From Candidatus Aminicenantota bacterium (GTDB lineage Bacteria; Acidobacteriota; Aminicenantia; S016-38), in assembly GCA_027068075.1 (NCBI GenBank), contig JAMOUJ010000005.1:186001-250000 (forward strand): DNA of 64,000 bases, in the 5' to 3' direction. The stretch's first letter is position 1. Each line of letters begins with the position of its first letter. Shown here one piece after another: positions 55,794-64,000 of the stretch. The notes below the pieces were generated by a model. It was given only the letters and a program-made list of their open reading frames with translations, was not told the DNA's origin and searched no databases. The position numbers were made by a program, and so were the translations under genes.

Positions 55794-56196
55794 ATTCATC
55801 TCCAAGAGTGAGGAAGAAACCAAAGCCATAGCCCGGGAGTTTTCAGCCTCCCTGAAGGGGCAGGAAGTGGTTTTAATATACGGACCCCTGGCCAGCGGAA
55901 AAACCGTCTTCGTAAAGGGGATGGCCAGCGGTCTGGGGATAGACGAAGACCTGGTATCTTCCCCCACCTTTACCATTATGAACATATACACCGGGGAAAA
56001 ACTTCTCTTTCACCTGGACCTTTACAGGGCAGAAGAAAAGGAACTGGACCTGCTGGGCATTGAGGACTTCCTGGGCATGGGGGTTCTGGCGGTGGAGTGG
56101 GGGGAAAAGGCGGAATCCCAGCCCTGGGCAGAGGGGAGCATAAGAATACGAATTCTGCCCCAGGGGGAGGAAAGGAAGATTATCATAGAGAAATAG
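55786..56196 (+). CDS. tsaE: tRNA threonylcarbamoyladenosine biosynthesis ATPase
   Basis: LIYGPLASGKTVFVKGMASGLGI, SPTFTIMNIYTGEKLLFHLDLYR. Confidence 0.93.
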   Translation: MHEFISKSEEETKAIAREFSASLKGQEVVLIYGPLASGKTVFVKGMASGLGIDEDLVSSPTFTIMNIYTGEKLLFHLDLYRAEEKELDLLGIEDFLGMGVLAVEWGEKAESQPWAEGSIRIRILPQGEERKIIIEK

Positions 56197-56204
56197 GAGG
56201 AGAT

Positions 56205-56453
56205 TTGATTTACCTGGGCCTGGTTCTATTTTTCGCCGCCGCCTTCCTTTTCATATATTCCCTTTTTCTCTTGAAACCCTTTACCCCCAAGAGGAAAATC
56301 ACCCTCAGGCTCGCCTATCTTCTTTCCTTCGCCGCCCTGGTAATCGTGCTTTTCGCCCGGGGATACCTCACCCCTCTTTTAATAGCCTCCTTTCTCTCGC
56401 TTTTATTAAGTTACATAGCCTGGGAACTATCTCTTTACTTCCTCAGGAAATGA
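56205..56453 (+). CDS. Small two- or three-TM membrane protein (TTG start inferred)
   Basis: LIYLGLVLFFAAAFLFIYSLFLLKPFTPKRKITLRLAYLLSFAALVIVLFARGYLTPLLIASFLSLLLSYIAWELSLYF; SD AGGAGG before TTG. Confidence 0.6.
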   Translation: MIYLGLVLFFAAAFLFIYSLFLLKPFTPKRKITLRLAYLLSFAALVIVLFARGYLTPLLIASFLSLLLSYIAWELSLYFLRK

Positions 56454-58122
56454 TTTTTATCTTCAATTCCCGGAGTTGCTCCGGGTCCACCTCCGATGGA
56501 GCCCCGGTGAGCAGGCACAGGGCTGAGGTGGTTTTGGGAAAGGCAATTACATCCCTTATGGATTCTTCACCCGCCGCCATCATCACCATCCTGTCAAAAC
56601 CGAAGGCTATGCCTCCGTGGGGAGGGGCGCCGTATTCCAGGGCTTCCAGGAGAAAGGAGAACCTCTCAGGAGCCACCCCCAGAAGGTCCAGAATTCTCCT
56701 TTGAAGTTCTGCCCTGTGAATCCTTATGCTCCCGCCCCCTATCTCCACTCCGTTTATCACGAGGTCGTAGGCCCGGGCCCGGACCTTCAGGGGTTCTTTT
56801 TCCAGAAGAGGAATGTCCTCCTCCCTGGGGGAGGTGAAGGGGTGGTGGTTGGAAGAAAGCCTCCCCCCCTCATCCAGTTCAAAAAGGGGAAAGTCAGTTA
56901 TCCACACGGGCTTAAATCCCCTGGGATTCAAGCCTTTGAATTGAGCGATCCTCTCCCGGAGAAGACCCAGGAATTTTTCTACCCCCTTTCCCGCCATAAA
57001 AAGGGCCGCATCCCCGCTCTCCAGGCCTAATTCTTCGGCGATCTTTTCCCTCCAGGAATCCTCTCCCCGGAGGCTCCCTGAAAATCCCTTCTCCGACTTT
57101 TTCATCCAGAGAATTCCCCTCCCCCCCATGGACTTCACCTCCTCGTCCAGGGCCTCTATTTCCCTTCGGGAAAGACCTTCCTGAATCTTCAGCCCCAGGA
57201 ATTCGCCTCCGGCCTCCAGGGCCGAGGCCACTATCCTGTTTCCTCCATCTCCCAGATGGGAAAGTTTTCTTATCTCGTAGGGGATCCTCAAGTCCGGGGA
57301 ATCGGAGCCGAACCTCTCCATGGCCTCCCTGTAGCCCATGACCGGAAAGGGAGGGTTGAGTTCTATTCCTGCGGCGGCAAAGGCCTCCCTGACCAGCCCT
57401 TCTGCCACCCCCATTACATCCCCCTCCTCCACGAAACTCATCTCCAGGTCTATCTGGGTAAATTCGGGCTGGCGGTCGGCCCGGAGGTCTTCATCCCGGA
57501 AACACCGGGCAAATTGATAATACCTTTCCATGCCGGAGACCATGAGAAGTTGCTTGAAAATCTGGGGAGACTGGGGAAGGGCGTAAAACCTTCCGGGATA
57601 ATTTCTGGATGGGACGAGAAAATCCCTGGCTCCCTCCGGGGTGGACCTGGTCAATATGGGGGTCTCTATCTCCAGAAATTCCTGGGAGTCCAGGTACTTT
57701 CTTACAGCCATGGCCATGCGGTGGCGGAGAACGAGGTTTCTCTGCATTCTGGGGCGGCGCAGGTCCATGTACCTGAACTTGAGGCGCACATCCTCACCGG
57801 CCTCCACCTGGTCGCTGACGGGGAAGGGAGGGGTTCTAGAGGTATTTAGAACCTTAATTTCCTGGGCCTCCACCTCCACATCCCCGGTGGGAATGTTGGG
57901 GTTTTTAGCCTCCCTTTCCCTTACTGTGCCGCGGATCTCCACCACCCATTCGGGCCTGAGTTGGGCCAGTTCCTTACCCCCCACCACCTGGACCACCCCT
58001 GTCCTATCCCTTAAATCAACAAAAACCAGGGAGCCCAGGTCCCTCACCCTCTGGACCCAGCCTTTAAGAAGGACGGCTCTCCCAAGGTACGAGAGGTTAA
58101 GGTTTCCGCACCAGGTCCTCAT
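56443..58122 (-). CDS. aspS: Aspartyl-tRNA synthetase (bacterial type)
   Basis: VLLKGWVQRVRDLGSLVFVDLRDRTGVVQVV, FRDEDLRADRQPEFTQIDLEMSF, GIAFGFDRMVMMAAGEESIRDVIAFPKT. Confidence 0.97.
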   Translation of the reverse strand: MRTWCGNLNLSYLGRAVLLKGWVQRVRDLGSLVFVDLRDRTGVVQVVGGKELAQLRPEWVVEIRGTVREREAKNPNIPTGDVEVEAQEIKVLNTSRTPPFPVSDQVEAGEDVRLKFRYMDLRRPRMQRNLVLRHRMAMAVRKYLDSQEFLEIETPILTRSTPEGARDFLVPSRNYPGRFYALPQSPQIFKQLLMVSGMERYYQFARCFRDEDLRADRQPEFTQIDLEMSFVEEGDVMGVAEGLVREAFAAAGIELNPPFPVMGYREAMERFGSDSPDLRIPYEIRKLSHLGDGGNRIVASALEAGGEFLGLKIQEGLSRREIEALDEEVKSMGGRGILWMKKSEKGFSGSLRGEDSWREKIAEELGLESGDAALFMAGKGVEKFLGLLRERIAQFKGLNPRGFKPVWITDFPLFELDEGGRLSSNHHPFTSPREEDIPLLEKEPLKVRARAYDLVINGVEIGGGSIRIHRAELQRRILDLLGVAPERFSFLLEALEYGAPPHGGIAFGFDRMVMMAAGEESIRDVIAFPKTTSALCLLTGAPSEVDPEQLRELKIKIIS

Positions 58123-58289
58123 CTCAGAATATACATCACCCATCCGAAAACTATGGAGCCCACCACCATCCACAGAAAACTTTTTAATCCGTAGATCATC
58201 CTCTCCCTTTTACCTTCCCTCCTTATGATGGCCAGGTCCACCGAAGCCGGTATGGCAAAGAGGAGGAGGATCAAAAGATAACTCCTCAT
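58119..58289 (-). CDS. Small membrane protein (56 aa)
   Basis: MRSYLLILLLFAIPASVDLAIIRREGKRERMIYGLKSFLWMVVGSIVFGWVMYILR; ATGA overlap with aspS. Confidence 0.65.
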   Translation of the reverse strand: MRSYLLILLLFAIPASVDLAIIRREGKRERMIYGLKSFLWMVVGSIVFGWVMYILR

Positions 58290-58648
58290 TTTTCCTCCAG
58301 AAGGGAGCCAACCCTGGCCGTGGCAAGATAGTTTATCAACCCGCCCCCCATGATGAAGAAGGTGCCGTAATCGCTGGACCAACTCACCTTCACCTTAGCC
58401 CCAAGGCCCAGGAGTTTCCCCAGGAAAAAAAGAAGGCCGTTTCCCAACTGGGCGAAGGTCAAAAAAACGGTCAGGGGGGAACCCTCGTTGGGCCCCACGA
58501 ACCTTCCGCCCAGCATTAAGCCCACGGCGAAAAAATATAGAACGGAAAAGAACAATATCAGGCCGTCCCTGCGCTTCCCCAGAAGGTAAAAACCTGAGCC
58601 GGGCAAGAGCCACGAAAGGGCCACGAGGAGCCAGGGTCTGGATTTCAT
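58286..58648 (-). CDS. Membrane protein, DUF6677-like
   Basis: MKSRPWLLVALSWLLPGSGFYLLGKRRDGLILFFSVLYFFAVGLMLGGRF...YGTFFIMGGGLINYLATARVGS. Confidence 0.6.
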   Translation of the reverse strand: MKSRPWLLVALSWLLPGSGFYLLGKRRDGLILFFSVLYFFAVGLMLGGRFVGPNEGSPLTVFLTFAQLGNGLLFFLGKLLGLGAKVKVSWSSDYGTFFIMGGGLINYLATARVGSLLEEK

Positions 58649-58705
58649 AGCCTTTAATATAAACAAAAATTGCTCCCTTTTCAAGAAAAAGGCTAAAATG
58701 AATGC

Positions 58706-59830
58706 ATGAAAAACTGGGACGCAATAATAATAGGAGGCGGAATCATCGGCCTTTCCGCCGGTTATTACTTAGCGAAAAAGGGGAAGAGAATCCTTCTCCT
58801 GGAAAAAAGGGAACTGGGGGCCGGTTCCACCAGCAGGTGTATAGGGGGAATCCGCCAGCAGTTTTCCACTCCCGGTTCCATTAAACTGGCCATGAAGTCC
58901 GTGGAACTCTTCTCCCGGATGGAGGAGGAATTCGGCTTCTCTGTGGAATTTGCCCAAACCGGCTACCTCTTTCTCGTCTTCACCGAGGAGCAAAAACGAA
59001 AATTCATCAGAGTTATGGAATTACAGAGATCCCTGGGCCTGGAGGTATACTACCTGGATCGGAGGGAGGTGGAGGAACTCGTCCCGGGGATTAATTCCCA
59101 GGGGCTCCTGGGAGGGGTTTATTCCCCCAGGGATGGCCAGGCCTATCCCTTTGCAGTTTTGAAGGGAATGGCCGAGGGAATCAGCGGAAAGGGTCTGGTT
59201 AAAAGAAGAACCCGGGTGGTGGAAATACTGAGCCACGGAGGGGAAGTAAAGGGGGTACTTACTTCCAACGGTGAAAAATTTTACTCTCCCCTGGTGATAA
59301 ACGCCGCCGGTCCCTGGGCCGGGGAAGTTGCCCGCATGGCGGGGCTGGAACTCCCCCTGGAGCCAGAAAGGCACGAGGCCTTCATCTCCACAAGGCTTCC
59401 CTACCGAAAAATACCCATGATCGTGGACTACAGGACCGACGGAGGTTATTTTCAGCAAAGGCTGAACGGACAGATAATAGGGTGCTATACCCCGAGGCCC
59501 AGGGTCCCCGGACCCCGGGAGGATTCTTCCTTTGAGTTTTTAAAGGAGATGAGTTACAGGGTGGTACGGGTAATCCCATGGCTCAAGGAGGGCCTGGTTC
59601 TGCGCCAATGGGCCGGAGCCTACACCATGACTCCGGACGGAAGCCCCATCGTGGACGAGACGGATCTGAAGGGTTTTTATGTGGCGGCGGGAATGAGCGG
59701 CCACGGGTTCATGTTCGGTCCCGCGGTGGGATGGGCCCTGGCGGAAAAGATCACCGAAGGCCGGTGGCCCCTCCCCATGGAGGAATTTTCCCTCAGGAGG
59801 GAGTTTGCTTCTGAGGAGGCTCTGAAATAA
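58706..59830 (+). CDS. FAD-dependent oxidoreductase (DAO family)
   Basis: [76 protein letters not shown]. Confidence 0.94.
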   Translation: MKNWDAIIIGGGIIGLSAGYYLAKKGKRILLLEKRELGAGSTSRCIGGIRQQFSTPGSIKLAMKSVELFSRMEEEFGFSVEFAQTGYLFLVFTEEQKRKFIRVMELQRSLGLEVYYLDRREVEELVPGINSQGLLGGVYSPRDGQAYPFAVLKGMAEGISGKGLVKRRTRVVEILSHGGEVKGVLTSNGEKFYSPLVINAAGPWAGEVARMAGLELPLEPERHEAFISTRLPYRKIPMIVDYRTDGGYFQQRLNGQIIGCYTPRPRVPGPREDSSFEFLKEMSYRVVRVIPWLKEGLVLRQWAGAYTMTPDGSPIVDETDLKGFYVAAGMSGHGFMFGPAVGWALAEKITEGRWPLPMEEFSLRREFASEEALK

Positions 59831-60818
59831 GCCCCAATTTCTCCCGGGTCTTCCGCTCTATTTCCTGAAGTAATTCGGGTTTAGAAGAGAGGAGTTTCTT
59901 CACATTTTCCCGGCCCTGTCCGAGTCTTTCCCCCTGGTAGGAATACCAGGAGCCGGTCTGCTCCAGAACCCCCACCTTTTTGGCGGCGTCCAGGATATCG
60001 CCGATCTTATCTATCCCCTTTCCGTAAATCAGTTCCAGGATGGCCTCCCGGAAGGGAGGTGCCAGTTTGTTCTTCACTATCTTGACCTTGACGAAGTTTC
60101 CTATGGTTTTATCCCCCTGTTTTATGGCGCTCTGTCTCCGGACTTCGGCCCTTATGGAGGAATAGAACTTCAGGGCCCTGCCTCCGGGGGTGGTTTCGGG
60201 GTTCCCGAAGGGAATCCCTATCTTCTCTCTTACCTGGTTTATGAAAATAAGCGAGGTGTTGGACCTGTTGACTATTCCCGCCAACTTCCTCAGGGCCTGG
60301 CTCATCAGCCTGGCCATAAGCCCCATGTGGGAATCGCCCATTTCCCCCTCCAGTTCGGCCTTGGGGACCAGGGCCGCCACCGAATCTATAACTATAACAT
60401 CCACGGCACCGCTCCTTACCAGGATTTCAGCGATTTCCAGGGCCTGCTCTCCGTAATCCGGCTGGGATATCAGGAGTTCCTCCACATTGACTCCCAGGGC
60501 CTGGGCGTAATTGGGATCCAGGGCGTGCTCCGCATCTATAAAGGCGGCCTTCCCCCCTTTCTTCTGGGCCTCGGCCACCACATGGAGGGCCAGGGTGGTT
60601 TTTCCGGAGGATTCCTGCCCGTAGATCTCTGAAATCCTTCCCCGGGGAAATCCCCCTATCCCCAGGGCAGCGTCCAGGGAGATGCTCCCCGAGGGTATAA
60701 CATCAATGCTCACATGGGCCCCCCTTTCTCCCAATTTCATAATGGAGCCCTTACCGAAGTGCTTTTCTATGTAATCCATGGCGGCCTTAAGTTTTCTTTC
60801 CTTCTCCTGCTCTGCCAT
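59793..60818 (-). CDS. recA: Recombinase RecA
   Basis: [61 protein letters not shown]. Confidence 0.98.
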   Translation of the reverse strand: MAEQEKERKLKAAMDYIEKHFGKGSIMKLGERGAHVSIDVIPSGSISLDAALGIGGFPRGRISEIYGQESSGKTTLALHVVAEAQKKGGKAAFIDAEHALDPNYAQALGVNVEELLISQPDYGEQALEIAEILVRSGAVDVIVIDSVAALVPKAELEGEMGDSHMGLMARLMSQALRKLAGIVNRSNTSLIFINQVREKIGIPFGNPETTPGGRALKFYSSIRAEVRRQSAIKQGDKTIGNFVKVKIVKNKLAPPFREAILELIYGKGIDKIGDILDAAKKVGVLEQTGSWYSYQGERLGQGRENVKKLLSSKPELLQEIERKTREKLGLISEPPQKQTPS

Positions 60819-60819
60819 C

Positions 60820-63135
60820 CTATCCTCCCAATATTTTTTTGGAGATCATCTTCAGTTCCGCCAGGGCTTCCCCGGCGTCCTGAAACCTTTTTCCCCTCTC
60901 CTTCTGAAGGCACTTCATTATGAAGTCATCCAGTTCCCGGGGGATGCCGGGCCTCAGCGAAGAAGGAGGCCGGGGCGATTCTTCTATGTGTTTTCTTATA
61001 ATCTCCACCCGGTCCTTTCCCTGAAAGGGCGGTTTCCCCGTCAAAAGATGGTACAAGGTGGCACCGGCGGAGTAAATGTCGCTTCTTTCGTCCACCGCTG
61101 CACCGGTACACTGCTCCGGAGACATGTAGAAGGGCGTCCCTGAAATTTTCCCCTTTTCCTTTTCTATTTCCGAAGCCAGGACAGCCAGGCCGAAATCCAT
61201 GACCTTCAACTTCCTTTCCCGGGTCAGCATCAGGTTCTGGGGCTTTATGTCCCTGTGGATAACGCCGTTCTTGTGGGCATAGTGGAGGGCCGAAAAAAGT
61301 TTGGAGGCCACGAAGAGTATCTGCTTTATGCTGAATTTTCCCTTTTTCCTCAGGTAGTCCAGAAGGGTTTCCCCTTCAATGTATTCCATGGCTATAAAAT
61401 ATCTGTCGTTGAACTTGCCCACATCGTAAATTATGACGATGTTGGGATGGGAGAGTTTGGCAGCGGTTTTGGCCTCGGCAAGAAACCTCTCTATAGCCCT
61501 CTTATTGAGGTCAAGTTCCTTCTTCAGAAGTTTCAGGGCCACTATCCTGTTCAGCACCGTATCCTCCGCCTTGTAAACCGTCCCCATACCTCCCTTTCCT
61601 ATGACCCCCATCAGACGATACCTTTTCTGGGGCTGGGAAGTTTTTTCCTCCAGTTCCTTTAATTTGTTTACGGCCTGGGCCAGTTTCTGCATCCTCTCCC
61701 GGGCATCAAGGTAATTAACATCAAGACTGCTTACGGACTTAAATATCTCGTACGCCTGCTGATACTTTCCCTGGGCTTCGGAAATTAGTCCGAGGAAATA
61801 GTAAATATCAAGGTTGGACTTTGATATGGGCTCCCCTTTAAGGGCTATCTTGAATCTCTCCTCGGCCAGTTCATAATCCTTCCGGTCCAGAAAAAGTTTC
61901 CCCAGGATAAAACTGGCCCTTTCAAAGTCGGGGTCTCCCCTCTCCACCTTCTGGAGGTCCTCTATGGTAAGGTCCTCGTCCCCCAGGTAATAATAGGCTA
62001 TGGAACCCGCCTGGAACCAATCCCGGGCCTTCCTGAAATAGGCTTCGGCCTTCCTGTACAATTCCTCCTTCTTTATGCCGTCCGTTTCCCTATCCGCCAG
62101 TTCCTTCAGGATTCCCCCGGCCTTGCCGAATTCCCCGGCCTTTTCGTAGGATTCCAGGGCCTTCTCCAGGTTCTCGGAAAGTTTAAAAAGTTCTCCGGCC
62201 CGGTTCCAAGCCCCCTCCTTGTAGTAGCACTCTGCGGCCTTATCCAGCAGACCGTTCCATTCGTAGAGTTCCGCTGCCCGGGCGTAATCGCCTCCCTTCT
62301 CAAAATGCTCCGCCGCCTCCAGTTGCTTGCCTTCCTCGTGTAAATACTCCCCCAGCAGAAGGTGATACTTCTTTTCGTCCCCGGCTTTCCTGTAAAGTTC
62401 CGCCGCCTTCATAAGTTCGCCCGCTTCTTCGTATTCCCGGGCGGCCTCTTCGTACTTACCCTGTTTTTCCAGGATGCTTCCCGCCACCTCGTGCCACTTG
62501 ACCTTTCTGGCCAGGGAAAGGGCTTCATCCCAATTGCCGGCCTTCGCGTAAAGACCTATGGCCTTCTGAAGGGCCTGCCTGGCCGGCGGCCTGAGTTCCC
62601 TTGAATCCAGGAGCATGTGGTCAACCCAGTCCTTAAAACACCGGGCTGCATCACTAAATTTCCCGGCCTTTTCGTAGCAGGTCCCTGCCCGGTCCAGCAA
62701 TCCTATCTCCTCGTAGAGCCTTCCGGCCTTCTCCCATTTGCCGATTTTCTCCAGGAGTTGGGCAGCCTCCTGCTTTCTTCCCACCTCCTCGTAAACCTTT
62801 ACCGCCGCATCTATGTCCTTCAATTGATTCAGGAAAATTCTAACGGCCATGTCGTAGTTGCCGCTTTCCTTGTAGAGTTCCGCCGCCTTCCTGAGTTTTC
62901 CCGCCTCCTCGTACATGGCGGCGGCCTCCCAGAGGGTGTTGGCCTTTCTGTACAACTCCTCCGCCTTCTCCAGCATTCCCAATTCCCTGTAATACTGAGC
63001 AGCCAGGGGATAGTCCTCCGCCTTTTGAGCCTTGCGGGCGGCCCGGAGTTTGGCCTCCCTCTTTCCGAAGAAGAATCCCACCAACTTGTCTATTCCGCTG
63101 AACTGCCGGGTCTTCTCCTCTTTACCCTCCAACAA
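60820..63135 (-). CDS. Ser/Thr protein kinase with N-terminal array of TPR-like helical repeats and C-terminal Hanks-type kinase domain
   Basis: ~20-residue A..YE.AG...KA.ELY repeats over the N-terminal ~480 aa; kinase [37 protein letters not shown]. Start TTG 63135 or 63132 after SD GGAGG. Confidence 0.93.
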   Translation of the reverse strand: MLEGKEEKTRQFSGIDKLVGFFFGKREAKLRAARKAQKAEDYPLAAQYYRELGMLEKAEELYRKANTLWEAAAMYEEAGKLRKAAELYKESGNYDMAVRIFLNQLKDIDAAVKVYEEVGRKQEAAQLLEKIGKWEKAGRLYEEIGLLDRAGTCYEKAGKFSDAARCFKDWVDHMLLDSRELRPPARQALQKAIGLYAKAGNWDEALSLARKVKWHEVAGSILEKQGKYEEAAREYEEAGELMKAAELYRKAGDEKKYHLLLGEYLHEEGKQLEAAEHFEKGGDYARAAELYEWNGLLDKAAECYYKEGAWNRAGELFKLSENLEKALESYEKAGEFGKAGGILKELADRETDGIKKEELYRKAEAYFRKARDWFQAGSIAYYYLGDEDLTIEDLQKVERGDPDFERASFILGKLFLDRKDYELAEERFKIALKGEPISKSNLDIYYFLGLISEAQGKYQQAYEIFKSVSSLDVNYLDARERMQKLAQAVNKLKELEEKTSQPQKRYRLMGVIGKGGMGTVYKAEDTVLNRIVALKLLKKELDLNKRAIERFLAEAKTAAKLSHPNIVIIYDVGKFNDRYFIAMEYIEGETLLDYLRKKGKFSIKQILFVASKLFSALHYAHKNGVIHRDIKPQNLMLTRERKLKVMDFGLAVLASEIEKEKGKISGTPFYMSPEQCTGAAVDERSDIYSAGATLYHLLTGKPPFQGKDRVEIIRKHIEESPRPPSSLRPGIPRELDDFIMKCLQKERGKRFQDAGEALAELKMISKKILGG

Positions 63136-63155
63136 CTACCTCCTTTCTTACAAAA

Positions 63156-63184
63156 AGTATGCCATCCTCATTTCCCCCTGTCAA
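63156..63184 (-). promoter_or_regulatory. Promoter of the kinase-recA unit (TTGACA-N17-CATACT)
   Basis: -35 63184-63179, -10 63161-63156 on the minus strand. Confidence 0.55.
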
Positions 63185-63191
63185 CAACACC

Positions 63192-64000
63192 TCATTTAAC
63201 ATATCCCAAACTTTTGAGGTTCTCCATGGTTTTTCGGGAAATCTTCCCCTGTCCCCGATGTCCCCTGAATTTTTTGCTCTGCTTTATGTATTTTCCAAGA
63301 AACCAGTCCCTCAGGTGGGTGAATCTGGAAATTTTGAGGGAGGTGAGGGGCAGGGGGTGGTGTTCCAGAGGGTCCTCTTTTACATCGTAAAGGTAATAGG
63401 ACCCCAGACCGAGATACTGCCGCCCCCTTTCGGAGATAAAGTTCATTTTCTCAGGGAAATCAACAACCGCATGGCCCATAAGTCCAAGAATGAGGAGCCG
63501 CCGCCCTGGCTGAGGGTGCAAAAGACTGGAGCCCGTGAGGGAATAGGGAAACTGGAGGTTTAACACCTCCGCCACCGTGGGCACCACATCCATGAGGCTA
63601 ACCGCATCCTTTATCCTGCCGGGCTTCTCCCCTGGAAGATAAAGGATCAATGGAATCCTTACGGAGGAGTTGAAGGGCAAGGGACCGTGGTCAAAAAAGA
63701 GGTTGTGTTCCCCTAATTCCTCCCCGTGGTCCGCTGAAATAATCACCATGGTTTTATTCAAAAGCCCCAGGCCCTTCAGTTCTTCCAGAACCTTGCCCAC
63801 ATAATAATCTGCCTTCCTTATTTCCCCATCGTATCTGGCCACATAATATCCCAGGTGGGGATGCCCCTCCAGGTCAACCCATTCCCCTTCCCCCACCACT
63901 ATTCTGGGGTTTACCTCTCTGATGTCCATCCCCCCTGAAGTTTCCTCCACCCATTTTTCCTGAGGTTGGTAGGGGGCGTGGGGATCTATGTAATGAAGCC
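63192..64000 (-). CDS. Sulfatase/alkaline phosphatase-superfamily protein, 5' end outside window
   Basis: Open frame continues to the window edge (LHYIDPHAPYQPQEKWVEET...); DYYVGKVLEELKGLGLLNKTMVIISADHGEELGEHNLFFDHGPLPFNSSVRIPLILYLPG. Confidence 0.92.
   Translation of the reverse strand, partial: LHYIDPHAPYQPQEKWVEETSGGMDIREVNPRIVVGEGEWVDLEGHPHLGYYVARYDGEIRKADYYVGKVLEELKGLGLLNKTMVIISADHGEELGEHNLFFDHGPLPFNSSVRIPLILYLPGEKPGRIKDAVSLMDVVPTVAEVLNLQFPYSLTGSSLLHPQPGRRLLILGLMGHAVVDFPEKMNFISERGRQYLGLGSYYLYDVKEDPLEHHPLPLTSLKISRFTHLRDWFLGKYIKQSKKFRGHRGQGKISRKTMENLKSLGYVK

Noticed and set aside
56443-58122. Non-discriminating AspRS
   Set aside because: Cannot be decided from sequence by eye; no gatCAB or asparagine genes in the window to support it.
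1-64000. CRISPR arrays, prophage, transposons, toxin-antitoxin or restriction genes
   Set aside because: Searched by eye for direct repeats, integrase/transposase motifs and defence genes; none seen. The segment reads as core chromosome.

Overview
This 64 kb window looks like a gene-dense chromosomal segment of a diderm (LPS/BAM/Lol-bearing), probably thermophilic bacterium. I see no phage, IS element, CRISPR array or rRNA. It holds about 60 protein genes and three tRNA genes. Main blocks: glutamine synthetase I/DegT/M19 dipeptidase; MATE plus superoxide reductase; a PDZ-like histidine kinase with an NtrC-type regulator; rpsO-pnp followed by three pseudopilins and lpxB; a long minus-strand ribH-nusB-lysS-lolC/E-lolD-clp-bamA-skp-fabZ-lpxA-lpxI operon; bactofilin; folE2-folP-folK; znuABC; a divergent TldD/TldE pair; a cDPG-synthetase-like GTPase-carbamate kinase-OTC-unknown operon; galU-archease; aspS; and a TPR-rich Ser/Thr kinase directly upstream of recA. 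The most interesting signal is organisational. All three tRNA genes end only 10-15 nt upstream of a same-strand start codon with no Shine-Dalgarno sequence between. Several protein genes also have a -10-like hexamer only 6-9 nt upstream of the start codon and no SD, which suggests widespread leaderless translation and tRNA-processed mRNA 5' ends. I also found two genes absent from the ORF track: a 5'-complete M19 dipeptidase running off the left edge, and a 39-aa membrane smORF with its own promoter and SD. All calls come from reading the sequence; no searches were run.
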